Assembly (NCBI GenBank): GCA_018697195.1
Contig: CM031879.1
Location: forward strand, 43,993,193 to 44,057,192
Length of the DNA: 64,000 bases
Direction: 5' to 3'
Origin: Certhia americana
Lineage: Eukaryota > Chordata > Aves > Passeriformes > Certhiidae
A model generated the notes under the pieces. The model ran no database searches. It was not told the origin of the DNA and saw only the letters and a program-made list of their open reading frames with translations. Shown here one piece after another: positions 10,801 through 24,800 of the stretch. Every line of letters begins with the position of its first letter. The stretch's first letter is position 1. A program made the position numbers and the translations under genes.

Positions 10801-13800
10801 AAATTTTATAGCTTCCCAAATAAAAATGTCTGCCTGATTTGATAGCTGTAGTCTCCAAATTATCTCCCCTTTAACTTCAAGGGAAACTGTCCAGAACTAA
10901 AAAACACTGAGGATGCAGTTTGCCAGTGGAATAATAAAAGAAAAACTAAAGAGTCTTTTATAAAGTGCTCTACCATTTAGCAGAATGCTGGCCAAGAAAT
11001 TAAAAGCAACAGAGTATAGTTGTAAAAAATGTAGAGAATAATATAATTTGAAATGGAGTGTACTTTTAAGAGGGATAAGAGTATTATTCTAAAGAGAGAT
11101 GTCTTTAGAATCAGCTGTCGTGACAGTAAGAGAGTGTATTATATCATGATGGGATTGTCTGTAGGATATTATTAATATTACTAAGGAATACATCAGCAGG
11201 ACAAGGTGGAGGTATGGCTTGTTGGAGAATATGCAGGCTGCAATACTAGTAAGACTGACAAAATACACCATCCAGTGTGGTACACAAAAATATGACTGAG
11301 ACAGGCCTGAAAATTTGAGAGATAGGAGTGGAGACAGACTGAAACTTTGCCATAGTGAGCCATAAATTTAGTTTAAGTCCTGAATCTTGTATAAAGCCAC
11401 CATAACTGTTTTCCTTTATTGTCTGTAAAATGAAAAAACCCAGGCCTTCCTGGGACCTCAAAACCGTAAGAAACATGTAACTGCTTCTCTGGTTAATAAA
11501 TATTTGAAATATAGCAAATAAAGCAGAACATTCACTGTTCTGTTCAATAATTGCAATGCAAACTGAACCACAGCTTGTACATAAATTTCATACATTGTAT
11601 ACTGTGGTAGAGCCTTGACAAAGGGAAGTCTGCAAATGGAGACAAGGAGGGCTTTAAAACCGTACCTTGTAAAATTTTTAAAAGTTATCTAAACAAAACC
11701 CCATAAGTAAATAAGCTTGGTTTGAGGAGTTTCCCACCTGGGAGAGGATTGTAAGGACCAGAGTTGCTACAGATTCTTGCAGGGACTATATTGGACAGGA
11801 TTCCCTTCAGGACAAGGATGAAAAACCAAACCAAAATCCATTGTGGAAATTCTTCCAATGGAATGAGATTATTTGAACTAAAAAGTTCAAGTAAGTTCAA
11901 AAGCACGTAGCACAAAAGGAAGGATACAAGTCTCCTTCCCCGACAGACACTTGGCACAGAAGCTGCAGAGCCCCTGGCCGCTGTAGGAGACACCAACTCT
12001 CACAGCACCCTCTCAAGCCCTGTAGAAAGGAGAGAGAAAGGCCTGTGGTGCTTTCCAGGCTGCTGCAATCCTGCTCCTTGTGTGGTAAGGCAGAGAGGGA
12101 ACGTGACTAAGCTGATGCCTTTAAGCAACAATTTCTGGGAGGTGAGGAATGAGGCCATGCCTTGTTCATCAGGCACTGCTACAATTCAGAGCCCCAGCCC
12201 AAGTCTGAGTCAGGATTCTTCAGCTTTAACTCAGCCAGCCTATTACAATGGCCAATTGTTTCCTTACATTTTAACTGACTTTTTTGCTGTCCTCTAGTCA
12301 TAGGTGCACTGGGTGATGAAGGATTATCTGATGGAAATTACTTTGGGTATCTCCAGTACATGAATCAGAAATTGATATAGGAGCTATGTTGATGGTTTGT
12401 TTCTCCAGAGGGAATCCTTCACTCATAGATTTAAGGCTGCTTAGTAAAAGAATGAAAGTTAAGTAGATTTCAAATATTGAGCAATAAATCCTGTTTTTCC
12501 CCCAAACCTTGTCCCCTTCAATATTCTGTAATAAAGTCTGAAGTTTTTGCAATTTTGTTTGTATAATTTTAACTCTGAGGTAAAGTTAAATGTACAGTTA
12601 CTCCTAAATAGTAATATTAATGCTTGTGGTTGCACGTCACTACACTAAAATACTTCCCGATCTATAAATAAATTATTTTTGCCCACATTTCCTAAGAAAC
12701 TGAAGGACCCAAGAGAGTGATTTTTTTTTTCATAACATTGCATATATTGTATTACCAAAATATGGTTTAAAATGCCCTACACCTTATTGTGGATTTCTAC
12801 CATTTTAAACCTTAATTTTCTTAAAATGGTTGTACTTCTGTCCATTGGCAAGTGGGTAGAATTGTTTCTTTTAGCAAATGGCATGATCAGTTTCACATGA
12901 GCATTAGGTTTTAAATAGAAAATTTAATTCATGGTATGCTTGCATTCTGAACATCTAGCTAGTTTTTATAGAACTTGTACTTGCATCAAAAAAGCTAGTT
13001 CCTGAGAAATAACACAAAAAGAGGATACTTGAGTAGGTAACACCCAGTTGAGGATTAGGTTGAGGGAGAAAACTAAGTTAAGACAGTTAAAGTTTCTGTG
13101 TTGCTTAAAATAGCCATTTAAAGTGCTTTGGATATTAAATGCTCCTCCTAAGGTACAGGAAGTGGGCAAAATGTAATTATTCCTGGATCACTTTTCTTCC
13201 CTTGCCAAGAAAGGAGATGAATTTCATCTGCAATACCTGAGTTTATGTTTCTGCTTGATTACTAAACCTATAAATGAAACTGCAGTACTTCAAAACCATT
13301 AAGTAGAATTTAAATGGACCAGGAGAAATAACAACCTCACTCAATCAGTCTAATTACAGTTGTTCACACATCACTAAAACCTATATAATGTAACATCTTG
13401 TTGATCACTGTCTATCTATTTTTAACACAATTTCAAAGTTTTTCTACTCCCTGTGGATACTAAAATGCCAGCAGAGAATTTAAATAACAAAAGCACTCAA
13501 CCAAAATGCTGAAATTCCTCTAACCTACCTGTACATCTTGTTATTTAAATTCTCCCACACACTATTGCTGTGCATGACAACTATTTCCCCAGTTCCAAAT
13601 AAAAAGCTGCAGTTCAGGTACCCTGTTCTTTTGATTTAACTTATTTATATTTGTGTAAGCATGTTTCAAGAATTCATACACATTATACTCTATTAAAATA
13701 TTTTTTCGTGAATAATTTTGAAGTTTTAATAGCACCCTGAATTTCTCTTGTGCACAACTCAAAGAGTAAGTTTTCTTGAAAGTTTTGGACTATAAATCTT

Positions 13801-16800
13801 AGTCATAAAAACTTTAGCCGCTATTTAGTTCACCAAATTTTGCTGAAAATTGCTTGAATGGTTAATTGATACATGTTCATGATTTCTTGAAACCGTAACA
13901 GTTTGTGCATCCCCACCTGAAGTATAGGGAGAAATTGCTAATTGTCAACCAACATAACAGGAGCTCCAAGGATTTTTGCTGAAGTAACATTTTGAGATAT
14001 GTAGGCAAGAATTACAGAACAAAGAAATAGGAATTAAATAATTAATTTGCTACTTTCAAAACAAAGGCAATCTTTTGGTGTGTGCTGAGACTTCATAATG
14101 GCTGGCCAAACATACTTGTTTCAAAGTTTTGGAAGCCTTAGGCTTAGGCTTATAGCTTAGGTTATAAGAATTACATGTCCAGATTTGTATGAAAAGCTAC
14201 TCACTGCGTTTACAGTCAATAGCTGAGGTGACAGAGGTCAGTTATTCCCAGTGGGAAATGAGATATCAAAGAAAATCTTTGCTCTTCTCCAGAAATGTCC
14301 TTTTGCTATCCCACAGTGATCGTTTCCTGGGGTAAATTAATGATGCCTTCCCTTAATCACCATTAGTATACCCTGAAAATGTTTTAACAGAACCAAGTAA
14401 CTATTACTAATAGAAAGAACTATTCAATGAAGTATCTTCTATACACTGACCACATCAAATGCAGTGAATACGTGGCAGTAGTGGTGATTAGTCTTCAAGT
14501 CTTTAGTGATGTACGCAAATGTAGAAAGGTCTTCGGGGTCTTGTGCAGCACAGGAAATGTTACGGATTTCATGCTCGGCAATAATATTCTGTTAAAAAAA
14601 ATATTTTCAGTCAATTTAAGAATTAAATGTAAAAGAGCTGTAAAAGGTGTGGGTTTAGATTCACATTTGCATTGATCTACTGTACCGAAGTATTTTAAAA
14701 AGGTTCTAATAAGAGATTTAATATACCCCATATGAGATCTTCCACAGGTATTTGGAAATTTGACTCTCTCCAATTGACAATCATCTGGTAGGAAACCATT
14801 ATGTTCTACAGTCTTCCCTATGAGGCCACTTGTGCTTTGGAATTTATTCATGTTCCTTTGACAAAAAGACATCTTTCCTGGCACACAGGACACAACTTCA
14901 TAAGATGCTGGTCTAGTGCTTCGAAATTGTATTTATAGATACATTTTCAAAGCAATATACCAGCATCTTATGAATTTCCTGGGCTTTTGTATAATGATCA
15001 AAATGGGACACTGATTCAGTCTACTGACAGTCAGGATCTGGTGAAATCCAGCAAGCTCAATAGCCAGGTTTTTGCGCACACTGCAAATTTTGACAAATTT
15101 TAGCTATACTTCCTCGGGAGAAAAAACCAGCAAACATCACTCATAATTGAAACCATGAGATATTTAAAGGATTCTGATTATTAAAATAGTAACTACAGGG
15201 GGATCTGGCAGCTTATCTCCACTTACTGACAGCAGCATCCTGCAAGAGAGATGTAGGAAAATGAAACTGTTCATGCACCGAGCCACACTACTTGCAACAG
15301 CCAATGTAAGCTATAGCACACTACTGGGAGAGAGGTGGGTCATGTCTGTCTGATGGAATAAAAAAATCTTTGGAGAAAATTATGATTACTCATTACATAA
15401 ACTGCTGATATGTAATTACTGTGTTCAGGCCAAAGGAACCATGAAGCCAGAGAAAAAGATACAGCAGAGTGGCTTATGATTAGGTCTTGCTTCAGCAACA
15501 CATGTATTTCGAATGGTTTGTTTAAAGAGAAGGATGATTAATTGAACAGGAATTTAGGGGTTATATGCTTTCTTGAATCGTAGCCCTGCTGGCTGTAGCT
15601 CTGGCATTTCCACAAAAACCCACAGTGACATATCCTGCTGCAGCATGACATCACTACTGCATCATGGAACAGGTGACACCTGTAGTGTCTCAGTTCCTCA
15701 CATAGCCAACCCATGCTGCTGCCACGGTGGCATCTGTCCAAGTTAAAACAATCTCTGAGCACATCTGGTTCTCCCTCATCCCTTCTCTTTTCTTTCTCAC
15801 CTCATTTCCTCCACCTCCTTTTCTTTTTTTTAAACATATGCAGCTAAATTACTTCAGATGCTTTGCTGTATCTTCTCTCATTTGCTAAGTGGCAACTTTC
15901 CCCCTTGCATGTAGGTGCCAAGTTATCGAAAAGAAGTATTAACATATCTAATTGAAGAAATCATGACTTAGGAAAAAACTTAATAAAAAGCATACCAAAT
16001 TTCAAATTATGGAAAAACTGAGATAAGGAAACTTCACTGAAGAAAAGAAATAATCCTCTTAAGTTGTTGCAACATACTTGATTATTTCTGTTTAATGCAT
16101 TATTCATAAAAATGACAAAACCAGTACTTGTGTTTCAATATATGCCAATTTATAATGACATATATAATCTCTGCTCAACAATTGCTTGCTTTTTATGTTA
16201 CTTGAAGCCTTTTATTGTCTGTTCTCAAATTGATAACTTTTACTCTCAATAAAGATTTTGATGAGAATTAGAATTATACCAAAACCAGGGATTTAGATAT
16301 CCACAGATGGAGCTGTGATGTGCTGTCATTGATGTAGTGTTGGCAACATTGTAGTTCAAAAAGAAGAAAGAATTCAAGCTTGAAAGGTTTTAAAATCATA
16401 TGTGAAGTATTTATGCCAAATCATGAGCCACAATGTAATCACCTGAATATATGCAGCATATGTGAAAAGAACTCTGCTATGCTGGAACTTTTTCTAGGTG
16501 ACTTGGGGTTAACACAGGGATTTGCACTTGCAATTTCCACACAAAATTCAAGGAGATTATTTTAACATTTTAATTTTAAATCAAGTGAATTTTAGAAACA
16601 TACACATATCAAGTTTGTTTTGAATAACATAAAGCATACCTAAACTAAATCTTCTGGACAGAAATTGGTAGTGAAAATGAGTTTTCTTCCTAGCTGCTCT
16701 AGGATATCCTCTGTGATCTCTTTTCAAAATTTTTTCAGTGCATGTGTTTACTGTGTCCTACTGTCACATTTTAGTAGACAATGGTCTTATTCTGTAGGAA

Positions 16801-18776
16801 ACAGAAGGTTATGAACCAGCTTCCTATTCTGGGTACTCTCCTCAGGCACTGACTGACACTGTACAGTTGTTCTAAGCATTGTCTTTCATTTTGGCAAGAG
16901 AAACTTCCAGTGCTTCTTAAAAAGTGGGGAAGCTGAAAGTCAGTTCTGGTTCTGCCAAGGAAATACTTTGGAGAGACCAGATTTTTGCTAAGCAGCCTTC
17001 CTTTTGCTTGCCTAACTCATGCCAGCCAATCTCCCTTCTGGCACAAATCACCCAGAAGTTAGGGTAAGCTGTGAGCCATGAGGAAATTCTGCAAGTCTGC
17101 TTTTTCCTAAGCAGCAATTTCTTTCTGGCCGCACTTGCAAAGAAATGGTGTCATGCCAAGCTTCAAGGCGCTACTGAAATAGCTGTCGTGGAATGAGGTC
17201 AGGGCCCCTTCATCACCTGAAACTTTGCCTGCTATGACTGGGAATACAAATTCTTAGCTTGGTGTCATAAAGGAAAAGGATGAACTGCCATGAGAGCTGA
17301 GTTTTCAAGCACAGAACGGCTAGCTAGTTTTGTCATTAAAAACTATGCGTTTGTTGCTAAGTGGTGCCCAGCGCCGTCAACTATAAGCTCATATGGAAGC
17401 AGTACAAGTCTGGATAGGCTCTCACCTTAGTGCTAATCTGTTTTGGGTCTTGAAGGAATTGGGAACAGCACACTGTGGACAAGGATGATAACAACGCTTC
17501 TGGGAGAGTTGCAGGCTATTACCTGGTTTTTACAGAAGGGAAAGGCAGTGCAGATTTTGAACTGGAGAGAAAGCAATCTACCACTTGAGAAAAAACATTG
17601 GACTGTGGCATATTTAACTCCATCAAATACATCTGTTGTGCTAATAGGTTTCAGAGGAACTCATCTAGAGCCATCTGATGCAATTTACCAAACTTCTTTC
17701 AGGTTTCCACCTTACATAAGACACTATGCACTGTGCAAAGAGACACGAGAAGCTCCTTTTGTTCTCCGTGGTTTTTTTTTTAAACCTACAGTTACATCCT
17801 TTATGCTACAGAGGAGACTTAAGAGCTGAAAACAGCATTATCCAAGTTGAAGTTAATAGCATTATAATGTCCTGATTTATACCCTACATGTCAGAGAACA
17901 TAAAAGGAATGGGGGTTGTAGAAGCTCAGTTTTGAATCAATGGAAGGAAAAAGGAGCGGACAGGAATCCCTGCTCCCTCTGCTTTGGCACATATGCCAGA
18001 CTGAAACAACAGTAATTGCACTTCAGTTTTTCTTTTATGCCATCTCCTAACTCTAAGTATAGTTTCCAAACTCTAGCAGAAGTTGAGAAAACTGCTTCCA
18101 TCCATCCCTTAAAACACAGTTCTACTTAAAAACTGTTTGATTTGGCAAGTTTGGTGGATACTGGGTTAGGTGTACTGTGTGGTCTGAATGTTCAGCAATG
18201 CAAAACTGCTATATATTATTAACCTGGTCAGGTAGCTGGGTTGTCAGAGTTATTTTTTATATTGCTTAGTCAGTTTTAGTAAATAGCAGAAAAGATAATT
18301 TATTTTATCTTCATATAAAAGCATAAGTATGGATTGTATTTCCTTGCCATTTTACACATACAAAGAAGAGAAATTAATGCATTACTTTATTTCTCTTCAT
18401 AGAGCTTGTACATTTTACTTTGGCTAAGCAATAATCCATTGCTCTATCCATCACTGAGTGCTCTGATCTCTTAATTTCTGCTTTTGTGGCTTTGGTTAGT
18501 TGGGTTTCTTAAAGATTTGGATGTGTTTAGAAATGTAAGAAACAAAGCACAGGAGCATTGTCACAAAGGAAGATTAAAAAAACGTGGAATATTAAGAAGG
18601 TGCTGAAGTTCAGGTAGTTAAATGGCTAGCATCAAGAAAACAGCTGTGAGAGGCTGTGGTATTTGAATGTCTAGAAAGGACATTCAAGGCTTGTGTTTCT
18701 TATTCTTAAAATGGCTGGCCCTGGATAAAACCACATTTTTATTCTTTATTGAAACATCTTACTTTTTTTTTATTTC

Positions 18777-18812
<36 letters not shown>

Positions 18813-21800
18813 ACATATTTGTGCAGCTGTATAGAGAATAATAAGGCAAAAGATTCCACAGAGACTCCCTACTGAACGTCTTTTGTGATAAGCTTGGATT
18901 TAATAGCAGAACACTGGACACAATGTTCTCCAAATAAGCCATTAAAGCTGCTTCTCTTGTCCTCCAGACTGAGTTTCTGGAGAATGACATTTACATTACG
19001 TACATTTTGGGCAAAAGAGGAGAAAAAAAGGAGAGGAAAACACAAAGTGCAAATCTGTCCCCACTCAGGCCTGGCCTTCATAGGTATTACTGTTTCTCCT
19101 AGTTGTGAGAAACAAAACGTAATATTCAGTAATTGCACATACCTTATTTGTGGCATCAATAAATTTGACTCCCTTGTAAGAGACAGACAGGACAATGGTT
19201 GGTACTTTCTTCATCTGTTCTGTAGACTTCTGAAATCAAAATGAAGATATTATTAGAGTTGTGATACATTACAATAACAGTGCTTTCTTCTGATTAAATG
19301 CTTAAACAAATATTTTACTTTTTCTTCAGCTGCCTGTGCTCTGGGTTTATGCTCTCCTGTAGCTGCAAAACTAACATAGCTTTAAGTTTGTTGTGAGGAT
19401 GGTAAAAAGTCTCTTTTTTATAGCACAATGGGAGGAGAACAAAGTAACTTTTCCAGGCTTAAAAAGACCACTCATGTAACCAGTGTTTTCCAAAATGTGT
19501 GTGTTGGGGACATTTATCTGGTATGCCCCATCCTGCTGCCTCCCTCCCCTTCTCCTGCTCTTCCCAGCTGTAAGAATCAACAGCACAACAGTACTTCTTG
19601 TACTACCATTTCTTTGCTGTAATTAGTTATTATTTAGAAATATTTCCCTGTTTTCCCCTTCTTTACAGCTGTATTTGTGACGTGAGGTATCCTTGCAGCC
19701 CCCGAGGCCTGCCAGTCAATCCGTCAGCCCAGTGCTGTATCTTGTCACTCTGTCTGCACTTTGAGTGCAGCTGCTACTGGAAGCTGCTTTACACATGAAT
19801 TAGCACAGAGACTTATTCTGCATTCCCTCAGTGCCAGGTTCTCCCACCTACAGTTCATGCCCTCCTATAAGATTGTTTTTCCTTTTATACTAGTCTACTT
19901 CAGTGTGCCTCCAGTGTGATGCACACAGCAAACATATTTCCCACTGAACAGTCTGGGAAAATATTTGGGGCAGGTTTAAGTTCTCTGCAGAAAAAAAAAA
20001 ATGTTCCTTAGTTTGCAGATTAAATTCATTAAAACAACCCCAAACCCAGTCAAACAAAACCTCCAAATGTGGCATGACCAGTTTATAACTGATATGAACT
20101 CTTTCAAGGTTGAAGACAATGATGGACTAGACTATTCTACCCAAAACTTCTGCAGATATATAGGTAACATTCAGAAAATGCTTATTTATGGGACTATCTG
20201 CAAACATAGTCAAACAATCACAATTGCAAACAATCACAGAGATCAATCAAATATTTTCCTGAGAGGCAATGAACTGTTGACAGTCACAGGTAAACATGAA
20301 GAAACATTAGCACACAGAAGGAGAGTGTAAACACACTGAAAAGTCTAGAACTGGCACACAGGATGATCATTAAAGCAGCTGAACAAAAGTTACAGCAGTG
20401 GCTTTGAATTATTCATAAAAAGCCCAAAGAAGCAGATAGAAACTTGAAAACACAAACTCTAACTAATAAAATATGTTTGAAAAAATAGGCAATGCTAACA
20501 CTAAAGAGGAAAATAAACAGAAACAAAACAAAACAAAAAAAATGCCCTGTAATCATGTCTCCTTATTGACTCTCAATCCTCCCAGAATCAAACAAGACTC
20601 CATTTTTGCCAGCATAAAATTCAAAGCTACAGATCCAGCTATGTTCTGCAATTAGTATCCATGCCATGCAGGCTAAAACCTCTCATTAAAGTTTCAAGGA
20701 GAGCCCTACCCATCCATGTAATAGAGAGGATTGTTGGATCTCTCTGTATCAAATGACAAGAGACTTGAGACAGTGATCAAGTGTCAATTAATCCCAGAGA
20801 AAACTCCTTTCACCCAGAATGCTCACCACTTTTAAGAAATAGAAGCTTAAATGGTAAAACATCCTGAAGAATTTAACAAAATCTGAAGAAAGACACTAGT
20901 CTGATTTGCATGCCTCTGAACTGAATGGAGAAAGAAATCCCTGCCAATAGTAGAGAAAGCAGCTACTTCTGCATGTGTATGTGACTATAACAGACCTCAA
21001 ATGAGTCTTTTCATAAAATTCAATTTCAATGCACAGAAGGCATGACAGTGACTGTAAAGCAGCTGTAGTACCTACATCTAGCAGAATAACAAGAAATAAA
21101 TCCCTCATATGCTCATACCTGACAAAATAGTCACAAATATGATAATATCACTTTAATTATCTGGTAAGGCAGCAATCACTCAACTTCTGTCCTTTCATTT
21201 TAGTCCAACAGCTACACACAAGAAAGCTTTCTTTCCAATTTTGATTATTGAAATGACCTCCTTCCTTGCCTCCTTTACATCAAAACTCCTTTTCTCCAAT
21301 GTGCTATACAAACACAGGTACTAAGTTCACATATTTTAGTTTTACAGTATAATTCTCACTGTCTGTTATATGCCATAATGGCGAAGCATCCTATTGCCCA
21401 GGCCACATTATACCAACTACCTATTTCCTCTGGACCTGTAGTTTGTAATTTAATCATCTTCATCTGCTCCACATTCACCTGGGTTTGTCTTGACCAGACC
21501 TGACCTCTAGTATTTAATCAGGGTTGCAAACTGCCAGAAGACTGTCTCTGAGTGAAATAACTCATAAGGATGCTATTAAATTACAGCTGGAAAATCAGGA
21601 AATGAATCAGAGACTGATGGACATTTGAAATTTATTAAGCCAAACCGTCTCAGCCGGTAAGGAGCACAGGATGTTTCTCATCAGCTTGCAAACCATACAA
21701 ACTCCAGGATTTGTGCAAAGGTGTTCTGGAAGACTGCAGTCCAGTGTAGAATTATGATCTGGAATAACAATTCTGCACTTGTACTCCCATTGAAACAAAC

Positions 21801-24800
21801 AGCTGGGCAGTGGAATAACATTCTGTGTTATTATGGCAGTGCCATCAAGAACACACAGCTCCATTCCCTGGCTCAACTCTTAGTGATACAGTAACTGAGG
21901 TCCACCAGGTAATAATTATTTCCAAGCAGTTTCCAGGCTTCAACTGTTTTGAGTTGCTATGGTGAGTTCACACTATTTTGCTTGTTGTCCCTTTCTTTTT
22001 AATGAAGGAGTTGTCTGCCAGAACATGTAATGTGCAAACTCAGAGATAAAATATGAATAACTTTCGCTCAGGCACTGTAGGTGCTTTGGCTCTGAATTCT
22101 AGAATGACGAAGTAAGTCCCACAGCTTTCTTGTTCAGACATTTCACACCTCTGTGCAGGCCAAGTGGGCATCTCTGCCCATGTCTGTGCTTAGAATCTGA
22201 GAAGAAGGTGGGACACAGGAGTCAATATTCCCTTTCCTCAGGCTTTTCAGGTTCTAGCCACTGTAGCAAATCTGTAAGGACACAATGAGATGACAAAATA
22301 TTCTTGTCCATCTGGCGTCTCTATGGGAAGCATATGGACTTGAGCCAAAGTTATAGGAGCCACAGCTGAAGGCTGGCATTCATGTCATGTGCATGCTGAC
22401 ATACGGTCTCATGCTCCAAGGCATGTTCATACCATATAGTAGCAGGATTAGATTTCATCTCACGAAGAAGCAATCATAGTGACAGGACACTGTCTCTCAG
22501 CAAGTGCTCACTAGCCTGGAACTGGTCATAGTTCCTATGAACTCCATTGTTTGTGACTGTAACTGGCTCTTAATTTCAATACACTTCTTTAGGAGAATCA
22601 CCTGGGTGAACAGCAAGCCTATTCCAGGCTCCTTGCCAGTGCCTGCTGCTGATCAGCTGGTCACCTGCGTCAGGACAGATGTGCATGCCCCATCTCCACG
22701 GGTGCACTGCTCCTGCCAGCAGGAGTCTGTGCTGCACAGTCTGCACCGCCAGAGAGGCTGAGCTTTGGTCCCACCTCTGAAATCCTTGCTGCCAGACAGG
22801 TAGGTGACTACGTGAAAGCAGGCCATGTATAATTCAAGAACTATAAAACAGGTCTGTGTGCATACACAGGAAGATAGAAGAAAGCGTTAAGCATCCTAAA
22901 TCTAATGTGACATATGTACAGCTTCCCCAGACTTCTCAAAAGATACAGAGCATCTTTCTCTTCAGAACAAGGAACATCAGGAGTACCAGTCTTGTCCATA
23001 ATTTGATGCAGCTGCTGCCATAAAGCTGCTTCATCCCCTCAGCAGTCCCAATGCAGATCAAGCCAGTGGAAGGAGGTAGAAGGTACCTTCTGCATAACTA
23101 CCTGATTAGTACAGACACTGCTTTTATAACAAAGATCTGAACTTAAGACTAATCTGAGTTTATATCTGAACACGCTGCTGCCATTATATAGGACAGTGCC
23201 AAAACCCTGCATAGGCTTGGACAGTGCTGCTCCCAATTTTTCTTTTTGAAATGGGTCCTAAGGAGATGCAAGAGCATTGGTGCCAGAGAGAGCAAGAGAA
23301 AGTGCATTCTTGCTTCTCATCTTGTTCATGGATTTTCTTTAGTTTCACTGAAAAAAATTCACTCTCGTATCCAGAGTCTAAACTCATTTTCATATTATAG
23401 GAGTATTACAAACTGTCTTAAGTAGGTAAAGCATTTCCACTTGCATATTGATTTTGAGTAAAGGCTGTGCAGAACTGCTAGACATTTATTTAGAGTATAA
23501 GCTAAAATCCAACTAATTTGAGATCCACCCTGCCAGCATGCCTAACAAATCAAGGTAATTAACAATGGCTTAAGAGGCAGAGGACATAATAAAGTAATTT
23601 AAACTAGCATGGCTTTTTTTCTTTAAAGCAAATAAAAAAACCCGCTACCCTGAAGGGTTTTTAACCTTTTCAAGACAGGACTGTACCTCAATACCTTATT
23701 CTGTGTGGAACTGAGAGCACTAATTTAACACCTTTGACTGCTCCTGCAATATACAAACCATGGTATCTCTGAGCACACACCCACACAAAGCAGCTGAATA
23801 AAATCCAGAAACACACATAGAATGGTGTCCAAGTAAGATGCTAACAAATTCCCTTGATATACTGTAGCACATGGTGTAGTGCAGCCCCCTCTGAAAATCT
23901 TTCATTTATTTATTTCCTGCCAAGAGGAAATGGGATACACTGGTACTTCTACTTTGCCATGTTGACCACTTCAATGTACTTATATATGCATTTATAACTA
24001 GATTACTCAGCTTTCATACAGCGGCCAAAATGAAAACCGGTTCACTTTTAGGTTTATATGTAATTATATTTGATGTTGCAAATACACAGTAAAGAAACAT
24101 TATTCAGCTATGACAAGCCACTAACAACCCCATAGATAAATAAATTCCAAGTAAAAGCTTTTGAGCCTGTAAAATCTTAAGTCTTCATCTTAGTTTTCTA
24201 TGTTTGCAAATGAATCTTCAGTCCTATATTGATTTTTAATATCCATAGCTGGCAATTCTCCTATTCAATTATGTACTGGAATCCACTTCATTATAAGAAT
24301 CTGAACTTTTTCCCAAACTGGTTGCAACTATTAATTCTAAATGGCATCAAACTGCACATTACAAAACATGTGTTGGTACCACCTACTATCATACCTGTAA
24401 GTCTGCTATTTATTTAAAGCTTATGAAACTTCACTAAATAGTTCACAGAATCAGTGAAATCTCAGTTGGAAGGGAACCAGAAGAATAATTGAATCCAACT
24501 GCTGGCCCAACAGAGGGCTAACCCCAAGAATCACACCCTGTGCCTGAGAGCATTGTCCGAATGCTTCTGTCGGGCTTGGTGCTGTGACCACCTTCTGGGG
24601 AGCTGTTCCAATCACCCTCTGGGTGAAGAACCTTTTTCTAATATCCAACCTAAACCTCTCCTGACACAACTTCAGGCCATTCACATGTGTCCTGCCTCTG
24701 GTCACCACAGAGGAGAGATCAGTGCCTGCCCCTCCTCTTCCTCTCACAAGGAAGTTGTAACGGCAATAAGGTCTCCCCTCAGTTTCCTCTTCTCCAGGCT

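Larger units (their letters stand above)
14589..19142 (-). other. ANKS1B intron (4.55 kb)
   Basis: Donor GTATGTG, acceptor ATTTTTTTTAACAG. It contains a pyrimidine tract (plus strand) at 15769-15831 and a TA microsatellite at 18781-18809. No gene or interspersed repeat recognised. Confidence 0.8.

Noticed and set aside
14495..14893. 132-codon minus-strand ORF taken as one gene
   Set aside because: Only 14451-14588 is a spliced ANKS1B exon, and the exon's own frame differs from this ORF; the rest lacks coding features.
18869..19195. 108-codon minus-strand ORF and overlapping 119-codon plus-strand ORF
   Set aside because: Both overlap the true ANKS1B exon at 19143-19229 in wrong frames or extend into intron; no protein family recognised.
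21524..21537. GCAAACTGCCAG as a microexon (Ala-Asn-Cys-Gln) of an ANKS1B isoform
   Set aside because: It lies on the plus strand, opposite to the gene, and lacks fitting splice borders on the minus strand.
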